The notes beneath the pieces were generated by a model that was not told where the DNA came from, did no database searches, and saw nothing but the letters and a program-made list of their open reading frames with translations. From an uncultured Collinsella sp. (GTDB lineage: Bacteria > Actinomycetota > Coriobacteriia > Coriobacteriales > Coriobacteriaceae), in the NCBI GenBank assembly GCA_900757385.1, contig CAAENO010000023.1, positions 1 through 9,306 on the forward strand: 9,306 nt of DNA. Direction: 5' to 3'. A program made the translations under genes and the position numbers. Below are positions 1 through 5,756 of this stretch, one piece after another (the stretch's first letter is position 1; each line of letters starts with the position of its first letter).

Positions 1-54
1 AAGATCCGCGTCACCTGCCCCAAGTGCCACGCCAAGATGGAAACCCGCTCCTAG
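1..54 (+). CDS. C-terminal end of a zinc-ribbon protein (partial)
   Basis: Only the last 17 codons are inside the window, reading in frame 1 to a TAG at 52-54. The visible tail is KIRVTCPKCHAKMETRS. The Cys-Pro-Lys-Cys knuckle looks like half of a treble-clef or zinc-ribbon metal site, with a second Cys or His pair presumably upstream, out of view. Such short C-terminal or stand-alone ribbons occur in many unrelated proteins, so no function can be given. The gene converges on the minus-strand amidohydrolase and shares the terminator at 118-154 with it. The reading is supported by the knuckle, the stop codon and the terminator that follows. The rest of the protein is unknown. Confidence 0.6.
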   Translation, partial: KIRVTCPKCHAKMETRS

Positions 55-65
55 CGCCCGCACGC

Positions 66-94
66 GGGACAAATTAATCAGGTTTGCTTGTCCC
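66..94. other. Short inverted repeat after the zinc-ribbon gene
   Basis: GGGACAA at 66-72 is repeated inverted as TTGTCCC at 88-94, giving a 7-bp stem with a 15-nt AT-rich loop 11 bp after the stop codon at 54. No T-run follows on either strand, so it is not a convincing terminator by itself. It may protect the 3' end of the mRNA or be chance. Confidence 0.3.
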
Positions 95-117
95 AAATCT
101 TAAGTATTTGTTCGATA

Positions 118-154
118 AAAAAGCCGAGGCCTCGTGTTGAGACCTCGGCTTTTT
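118..154. terminator. Bidirectional intrinsic terminator between convergent genes
   Basis: GCCGAGG (123-129) pairs with CCTCGGC (143-149). After one C/A mismatch, CTC (131-133) pairs with GAG (139-141) around a GTGTT loop. The stem is flanked by A-runs on the left (117-122) and T-runs on the right (150-154), which extend the pairing and provide a U-tract in both directions. It sits between the plus-strand gene ending at 54 and the minus-strand gene ending at 188, so it can stop transcription from both sides. Confidence 0.9.
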
Positions 155-187
155 GCATGCGGCAACGGAGCTGCCCCTTTGTCACAT

Positions 188-1558
188 CTACGCCACACCG
201 TCGCGGGCGAGCTCCTCGGCCAGCGCCTCGGCCGGCATGGCCATAATCGCGTCGAGCTCGGCATCCACCTCAGGGATGCACTTCACCTTGAGCTTGCGCA
301 CCAGATCACCGCGACACATCACATGCATCGGCTCACGCAGCGCGCACAGGTCATCGAGCGGGTTCTTGCGCGTCACCAGGATATCGGCAGCCTTGCCGCA
401 CTCGATCGTGCCGGTCTCGCCGCCCAGCCCCAGCAGCTCGGCATTGACTTGCGTAGCCGTATGCAGCGCAAAGGCGTTGCTCACGCCCACGTACTTGGCA
501 AAATAGGCCACCTCGCGCCACATGTCGTACTGCGTCACGAACGGGCAGCTTGAGTCCGTGCCCAGGCCCACCTTAACGCCAGCTTCCAGTGCGGCACGGG
601 CGCTCTCGATGATGCCCGAACACACAATGTCGCCGTTCTTCTTTTGCGTGTCGGTCGAATGGGTCTTCTCCGGATCGAGCAGCACAAACGGCAGCGCGGG
701 GCTGATAGTGCAGGTAACGCTGGGCGCACGCCCCTCAAGCTGCGTGCCCGCGGCGCCGCGGTACAGTTCCAAGATCTCGGGAGTCATCGGGGCACCGTGC
801 TCGATCGTATCGACGCCGGCCTCAAGCGCGGCCTTCACGCCCTCGGTGCTCTCGACATGAGCCATAACCGGCAGGCCCACCTCGTGCGCAGCCTTGCACG
901 CCGCCGCGGCAACCTCGACCGGCATGCGCAGCACGCCCGGCTCACCTACTTCGGTCGCGTCGAACACGCCGCCCGTCACGAACAGCTTGATGACGTCGGC
1001 ACCGCGCGCATGCAAGTCACGCACTTGTTCGGCCGCCTCATCGGGGGTATCGGCGACCTGCGCGAACAGCCCCGCACCGTGACCGCCCGGCACCGTGACA
1101 CCCGTTCCCGGCGCCACCAGACGCGGACCCTGATACTTGCCGGCGTCGATAGCGTTGCGCACGGCAATATCGGCAAACAGCGGGTCACCCGCACCGCGCA
1201 CCGTGGTCACGCCGCTTGCCAACTGCTGCTGGGCGCTGCCTTTGAGGATGTGGCGGACGATGGCGCGGCCCACGGGATTATCGAGCTTCTTCATAAGTGC
1301 GCCCGCATCGCCGGCCGAGACAGGCTTGCCCGAGCCGCACAGATGCGCATGCATATTGATGAGACCGGGCATGAGATACGCACCACCCAGGTCGATAACC
1401 TCGGCACCTGCAGGCGCCTGCGCCACAGCACTCGGCCCCATCCAGGTGATGACGCCGCGCTCAACAGTCACGGCCATATCGGGTTGCGGCTCCATATGTT
1501 CCGAACCATCCAGAATGGTCGCATTGATAAACAACGTGGAACGATCGGCAGACGCCAT
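188..1558 (-). CDS. Metal-dependent amidohydrolase, imidazolonepropionase/prolidase-like
   Basis: A 456-aa cytosolic hydrolase of the amidohydrolase superfamily (TIM barrel with a small beta-sandwich formed by both ends). The motif order is complete. The sandwich strand INATILDGSE is at 11-20, then PGLINMHAHL places the metal ligands H70 and H72. VIKLFVTGGV gives K191 as the likely carboxylated bridging lysine, followed by H234 (MAHVES), H254 (TIEHGAP) and D335 (GLGTDSS). The C-terminal GTIECGKAADILV segment returns to the sandwich. This ligand set is typical of the two-metal subgroup that includes imidazolonepropionase-like proteins and Xaa-Pro or Xaa-Arg dipeptidases; the substrate cannot be read from sequence. 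No signal peptide is visible. The open frame extends upstream to an ATG at 1687, but a strong Shine-Dalgarno sequence 8 nt before 1558 and the start of family similarity both favour MASADRS. No histidine-degradation genes are adjacent, so hutI is not assigned. It appears monocistronic and ends at the shared terminator at 118-154. Confidence 0.9.
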   Translation of the reverse strand: MASADRSTLFINATILDGSEHMEPQPDMAVTVERGVITWMGPSAVAQAPAGAEVIDLGGAYLMPGLINMHAHLCGSGKPVSAGDAGALMKKLDNPVGRAIVRHILKGSAQQQLASGVTTVRGAGDPLFADIAVRNAIDAGKYQGPRLVAPGTGVTVPGGHGAGLFAQVADTPDEAAEQVRDLHARGADVIKLFVTGGVFDATEVGEPGVLRMPVEVAAAACKAAHEVGLPVMAHVESTEGVKAALEAGVDTIEHGAPMTPEILELYRGAAGTQLEGRAPSVTCTISPALPFVLLDPEKTHSTDTQKKNGDIVCSGIIESARAALEAGVKVGLGTDSSCPFVTQYDMWREVAYFAKYVGVSNAFALHTATQVNAELLGLGGETGTIECGKAADILVTRKNPLDDLCALREPMHVMCRGDLVRKLKVKCIPEVDAELDAIMAMPAEALAEELARDGVA

Positions 1559-1564
1559 ATCGAG

Positions 1565-1574
1565 CTCCTCCCTC
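1565..1574 (-). promoter_or_regulatory. Ribosome binding site fixing the amidohydrolase start
   Basis: The minus strand reads GAGGGAGGAG here. The GGAGG core (1567-1571) lies 8 nt before the ATG at 1556-1558. It decides against the longer frame starting at 1687 and the intermediate ATG at 1589-1591. Confidence 0.8.
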
Positions 1575-1597
1575 ACGATTAACTTGAACATTTGTCC

Positions 1598-1603
1598 ATT
1601 ATC
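1598..1603 (-). promoter_or_regulatory. Candidate -10 box of the amidohydrolase promoter
   Basis: The minus strand reads TGATAATGG, giving the hexamer GATAAT (5 of 6 to TATAAT) about 40 nt before the start codon. The sequence 17 bp upstream (GCAGCA) is a poor -35 match, so this is only a candidate. Confidence 0.35.
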
Positions 1604-1706
1604 ACCTAGTCCCGCTGGATTGCTGCAGACGCATCGGTTAACGGAAGGAAGAGAGGATGTGGGGGACGGAATACGTTGCAGTCCCATCCCAGCGGCACTA
1701 GGGAAA

Positions 1707-1765
1707 TCTCTCGATCTATAACAGGTACAGGGTTATTGGGCCCCCTGATGTTACAGATCGAGACA
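1707..1765. repeat. Inverted-repeat unit 1 (outermost, downstream of the nuclease-like gene)
   Basis: The left arm at 1707-1722 (TCTCTCGATCTATAAC) carries two changes from the consensus TGTCTCGATCTGTAAC. The right arm at 1750-1765 is a perfect GTTACAGATCGAGACA. The arms are 27 bp apart. This copy marks the left border of the array; no further copy is visible between here and the amidohydrolase. Confidence 0.85.
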
Positions 1766-1787
1766 TTCGGTCGACGTTTCACCGGCT

Positions 1788-1846
1788 TGTCTCGATCTGT
1801 AACAATTACGAGCTCAAACAACCTCTAAACGTTACAGATCGAGACA
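1788..1846. repeat. Inverted-repeat unit 2 (perfect arms)
   Basis: The left arm at 1788-1803 and right arm at 1831-1846 are exact reverse complements. One more pair (T1787 with A1847) makes a 17-bp stem around a 27-nt centre. The right arm ends 7 bp from the stop codon of the nuclease-like gene, whose transcript would therefore run straight into it. There is no T-run, so it is not a standard terminator. Confidence 0.95.
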
Positions 1847-1853
1847 AAACCTC

Positions 1854-2924
1854 TCAGCGCCCATACCACTGGCATCTCCACTCCTCAGCCAATTCAACCT
1901 GCCGAGGAATACCCGCCAGCCTCATTTTCTCGACTAGCTTCCCCGGGCCTTTGAGTTCGTTAAACGTAAACCGAAGCACCTTATGCCCGAGCATTGTCAG
2001 ATGAGATTCCCGCTGACGCTCTGCCACGAATGGGTCAACCGACTCCCGACCCTCGCCGCTCTGCAAGGTGTACTTCCCCTTTCCGTCGAGCTCGCCGATG
2101 ACACACGTCCCGTCCTCGAGCCGCCAAAAATAGTCGACGCGAAACACCTGGCTCGGATCGAGCGGGTCGCGAAACTCCACCTGCAGCTCCGGAACCGGAA
2201 AGCCGTACGCAATAAAGAATGCTCGGAACCGAGACTCGCCGCCGTTTTCAGACAGCCCGTCCGCATACGACGCAATCACCTGTGCCCTGCGATACCCTCG
2301 CCTGCCCTCGCAATCGGCGCGGAGGCGCTCGCACAAATCCCCACGTGATACGCCTTTCGCCCGCAGTGCAGAATCGGCAATCGCCAACCCGTAGGAGAAC
2401 GGCGCACGCAGTAGGCAATCCTCCACCGTGCGCCAAAACGACGTCACCCGCACGCCATCAACATGCTCGAGTGCGCCCGCCATCTGCGGACGCAACAACC
2501 TGCACCCGCCGCTCAACGCCACCGAACAACCCGTCTTAACAAGAAAACGCGACCCAAGCAGATCATTCGGCACCTCCAGACCCCACAAAAGCGCCGCGTC
2601 ATAGCCCCAAAACGCCCAATCGGGATGAAACTCTGCAAGCCCTTTGATGGTACGCAGCGTTCGCTCCGCCGGCGTCAGCGCACCCCAATCATGTTGAAAG
2701 CAGAACAAATACGGCTCGGGTTCCGCGATATCGTCGGTTCCAACATGACGCCGCAGCCACATGAGCTCGGCATTGTCATGCGTTGCGAGCAGCGCACCTT
2801 GCTCGGTCGCCTCCGTGAGTCGCGCGAGCATCCTATTCCGCGCCAACGTGTTGCGAGTCGTATGCTTGTGCTTGAAAACGGTATTAGACACTTCCATCAC
2901 CACCACATCGGACAAATGGACCAT
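1854..2924 (-). CDS. AbiEi-like / DUF559-type PD-(D/E)XK nuclease-fold protein
   Basis: A 356-aa protein (from the ATG at 2924) with the layout common in actinobacterial AbiEi-like plus DUF559 proteins. The N-terminal half has the helical AbiEi-type segments: WGYDAALLWGLEVP at 107-120 and FWRTVEDCLLRAPFSYGLAIADSALR around 163-188, matching the family's 'RT-x-D-x-LP-x-ADSALR' region. The C-terminal third looks like a Vsr/DUF559 endonuclease fold: the helix GESRFRAFFIAYGFPVPELQ, then D264 in RVDYFW, then E278 and D280 in GELDGKGKY, then RQRESHLTMLGHKVLRFTF. The acidic residues expected for metal binding are present, so it may be active. Known relatives are variously called antitoxins, defence proteins or unknown; the target is not known. 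No AbiEii-type nucleotidyltransferase toxin gene is adjacent, so it is an orphan. No membrane segment or signal peptide is seen. The gene is tightly enclosed by the inverted-repeat array. The start is uncertain: GTG at 2930 is the alternative. Confidence 0.8.
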   Translation of the reverse strand: MVHLSDVVVMEVSNTVFKHKHTTRNTLARNRMLARLTEATEQGALLATHDNAELMWLRRHVGTDDIAEPEPYLFCFQHDWGALTPAERTLRTIKGLAEFHPDWAFWGYDAALLWGLEVPNDLLGSRFLVKTGCSVALSGGCRLLRPQMAGALEHVDGVRVTSFWRTVEDCLLRAPFSYGLAIADSALRAKGVSRGDLCERLRADCEGRRGYRRAQVIASYADGLSENGGESRFRAFFIAYGFPVPELQVEFRDPLDPSQVFRVDYFWRLEDGTCVIGELDGKGKYTLQSGEGRESVDPFVAERQRESHLTMLGHKVLRFTFNELKGPGKLVEKMRLAGIPRQVELAEEWRCQWYGR

Positions 2925-2935
2925 CGTCACCGTTG

Positions 2936-2940
2936 CCTCC
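2936..2940 (-). promoter_or_regulatory. Ribosome binding site of the nuclease-like gene, ambiguous start
   Basis: The minus strand reads GGAGG, followed 5 nt later by GTG (2928-2930) and 11 nt later by ATG (2922-2924). Spacing favours GTG and codon preference favours ATG; the two are in frame and differ by two residues. The upstream TTG at 2946-2948 lies ahead of this site and is unlikely to be used. Confidence 0.6.
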
Positions 2941-2949
2941 GCCGACAAA

Positions 2950-3008
2950 CGTTTCGACCTGTAACAGGAAGACCGATTTTTGGACTGTAGATGTTACAGA
3001 TTGAGACA
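2950..3008. repeat. Inverted-repeat unit 3 (in the leader of the nuclease-like gene)
   Basis: The left arm at 2950-2965 (CGTTTCGACCTGTAAC) has three changes from consensus. The right arm at 2993-3008 (GTTACAGATTGAGACA) has one. The arms are 27 bp apart and pair at only 12 of 16 positions. The left arm ends 9 bp before the Shine-Dalgarno sequence, so anything bound here could control transcription or translation of the gene. I see no convincing promoter hexamers in this leader. Confidence 0.8.
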
Positions 3009-3032
3009 TCCCCCCCCCAGCCAGGTGCCAAA

Positions 3033-3091
3033 CGTCTCGATCTGTACCAGTAAGACGTTCTCCAGGCCCCTAAACGTTACAGATTTAGACA
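3033..3091. repeat. Inverted-repeat unit 4
   Basis: The left arm at 3033-3048 (CGTCTCGATCTGTACC) has two changes. The right arm at 3076-3091 (GTTACAGATTTAGACA) also has two. The spacing is again exactly 27 bp. The four mismatches between the arms are not compensated. A run of nine C at 3010-3018 separates this unit from unit 3. Confidence 0.8.
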
Positions 3092-3112
3092 AACCAGCGG
3101 CGCCCAAGCATT

Positions 3113-3170
3113 CGTCTCGATCTGTAACAGATAGACTGGTTTTTGTCCCCAAACGTTACAGATCGAGACA
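3113..3170. repeat. Inverted-repeat unit 5 (right border of the array)
   Basis: The left arm at 3113-3128 (CGTCTCGATCTGTAAC) has one change. The right arm at 3155-3170 is a perfect GTTACAGATCGAGACA. The centre is 26 bp, one shorter than the other units. It lies 39 bp beyond the stop codon of the hypothetical gene at 3210, so it is also the first structure met by that gene's transcript. Confidence 0.9.
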
Positions 3171-3209
3171 AAAGGGCAGAAGGCAAGGCAGGCGACAACC
3201 GCCCATCCT

Positions 3210-3917
3210 CTACCCCCATTCCTGTTCGTAGATGTTGAGGGACTTTACGTACCGCCCCTGGGCGCCCATGATGTCGCGGACCAGACGCAAGAAGAAGCTG
3301 ATGCACGAGGTGTCAAAGCCGTCCTGCAGATCCTCGGGATGCACCGCACCCGGTCCGTCGACCGCCGTGTCGTTCAGGCGCGCGATGTCATACAGGTAGA
3401 GCTGTCCCGCCGTAAGCCAGACATCGTCGACGCAGGCGAGGCGCACCGCAATCGCGCCGTCGTTCCAATGCTCCTTCTGCACGATATGCGGGTCGTAGAC
3501 ATCAAAGCGATGATCGGTGCGCGTGTCCTTCAGCACGACCATGCCGGACGCAGGATTCTTGTCCAAAATGCCAAAGCGCGAGAAATACTGCGTGTCGCGT
3601 ACCTGCTCGAGCCGCTTGAGCGAGGCAGGCGAAAGCGATGCCGGCGGCTCGTCAACATATAGCTCGAGCAGCGTTTTGCCATGGCGATAGGGGCGCTCGA
3701 AGAGCAGCCAATCGGTAAACGCCATGTTGTAGGCCATGATTTCGTTTTGAGAAGGCCCCTCGCAATAGCTGAGCCACGGGTCGACAATGACCTCGAACTG
3801 TTCGCGCGCCGGCTCCAGGAATTGAAACTTCCGCAGCATCCAAAAGTGAGCCATGTCGGCAATATCGTTGCCGACGGCTTCAGCCAGCTCTGCTCGGTCA
3901 AAAGCGTGGTCAGTCAT
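3210..3917 (-). CDS. Conserved-looking hypothetical protein
   Basis: A 235-aa soluble, acidic and aromatic-rich protein with no signal peptide or membrane helix. The start is firm: ATG at 3917 is preceded by GAGGAGG with 5 nt spacing. The first half looks helical. The middle (roughly 70-195) has the pattern DWLLFER, LELYVDEP, LVYD-type strands, VVLKDTRTDHRFDVYD and GAIAVRLACVDDVWLTAGQLYLYD, which suggests a small beta-rich domain. This loosely recalls the domain preceding SEC-C zinc motifs in some bacterial proteins, but no CxCGSG motif is present, so the comparison is weak. I do not recognise the family and give no function. It is separated from gltD by a ~350-bp gap and a hairpin, so it is probably transcribed independently. 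Codon use resembles that of the other chromosomal genes here. Confidence 0.75.
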   Translation of the reverse strand: MTDHAFDRAELAEAVGNDIADMAHFWMLRKFQFLEPAREQFEVIVDPWLSYCEGPSQNEIMAYNMAFTDWLLFERPYRHGKTLLELYVDEPPASLSPASLKRLEQVRDTQYFSRFGILDKNPASGMVVLKDTRTDHRFDVYDPHIVQKEHWNDGAIAVRLACVDDVWLTAGQLYLYDIARLNDTAVDGPGAVHPEDLQDGFDTSCISFFLRLVRDIMGAQGRYVKSLNIYEQEWG

Positions 3918-3941
3918 GGCATCCTCCTCAAACTGATGGAC

Positions 3942-3952
3942 CTCAATTTGAG
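3942..3952. promoter_or_regulatory. Small palindrome near the start of the hypothetical gene
   Basis: CTCAATTTGAG is a perfect 5+1+5 palindrome 24 bp upstream of the start codon at 3917, where an operator overlapping the transcription start could lie. It is short enough to be chance. Confidence 0.25.
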
Positions 3953-4189
3953 CTTACGAGGAGAGTGGGCAGCCACGACCAGCGCGGGCAAAAAAGGCCT
4001 CCGGCTGCAAACCAGATGCTGACCAAACACTTGACGAAAAGCTTGACCGAAAATGCGCGCCGCAACAAAACCGCAGGTAAACATCGACGGCCAACCCGCC
4101 CTTTTGAGCCAGATGCCCGCAGCCACCACAGAAACAACAGGTGACCACAGCCCAAGAAGTCGACAAATGAACACCCGCACGTCGACAAA

Positions 4190-4204
4190 CGAGCAAATTG
4201 CTCG
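4190..4204. promoter_or_regulatory. 15-bp palindrome, possible operator
   Basis: CGAGCAAATTGCTCG is a perfect palindrome of two 7-bp arms around a central A. It lies between the gltD terminator hairpin and the hypothetical gene. The shape fits a binding site for a dimeric regulator; the regulator is unknown. Confidence 0.35.
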
Positions 4205-4212
4205 CAAAGAGT

Positions 4213-4252
4213 GTCCCCAACGACTAGACAAAAAAGGCTAGTCATTGGGGAC
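4213..4252 (-). terminator. Long hairpin behind gltD, probable 3' end or REP-like element
   Basis: GTCCCCAA (4213-4220) pairs with TTGGGGAC (4245-4252). After one C/A mismatch, GACTAG (4222-4227) pairs with CTAGTC (4238-4243). The 10-nt loop contains A6, which is U6 on the gltD transcript. The hairpin starts 17 nt after the gltD stop codon. It lacks a T-run after the stem on the minus strand, so a simple intrinsic terminator is not certain. An mRNA-stabilising or dispersed REP-like hairpin is the alternative. Confidence 0.55.
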
Positions 4253-4269
4253 GTTCTTAAATGACTACT

Positions 4270-5751
<1,482 letters not shown>

Positions 5752-5756
5752 GGCAC

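Larger units (their letters stand above)
3918..4269. other. Non-coding interval between the hypothetical gene and gltD
   Basis: I find no convincing gene here; the minus-strand open frames of 88-105 codons lack family-like sequence. The interval holds the Shine-Dalgarno sequence and presumed promoter of the gene at 3917, but no clear -10/-35 pair. It also holds an 11-bp palindrome CTCAATTTGAG (3942-3952), three TGAC-containing direct repeats (4020-4053), a 15-bp palindrome (4190-4204) and the hairpin at 4213-4252. It is richer in A than the flanking genes. Confidence 0.6.

Noticed and set aside
644..1582. A 312-codon plus-strand frame antisense to the amidohydrolase
   Set aside because: It is Arg/His-rich with no recognisable motif; the opposite strand carries the full metal-ligand set of an amidohydrolase.
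1559..1687. N-terminal extension of the amidohydrolase to the ATG at 1687
   Set aside because: The added 43 residues do not resemble the family, and the strong ribosome site lies at 1565-1574.
1788..1846. Intrinsic terminator of the nuclease-like gene
   Set aside because: The stem is good, but the 27-nt loop is long and no T-run follows on the minus strand. The same unit occurs five times, including upstream of the gene.
1707..3170. CRISPR array
   Set aside because: The repeats alternate in orientation, are only 16 bp, vary in sequence and flank a gene; no cas gene is in the window.
3943..4245. A 100-codon minus-strand frame in the gap, Cys/Leu/Trp-rich
   Set aside because: It begins inside the GTCCCC hairpin, has no convincing ribosome site and resembles translated non-coding sequence.
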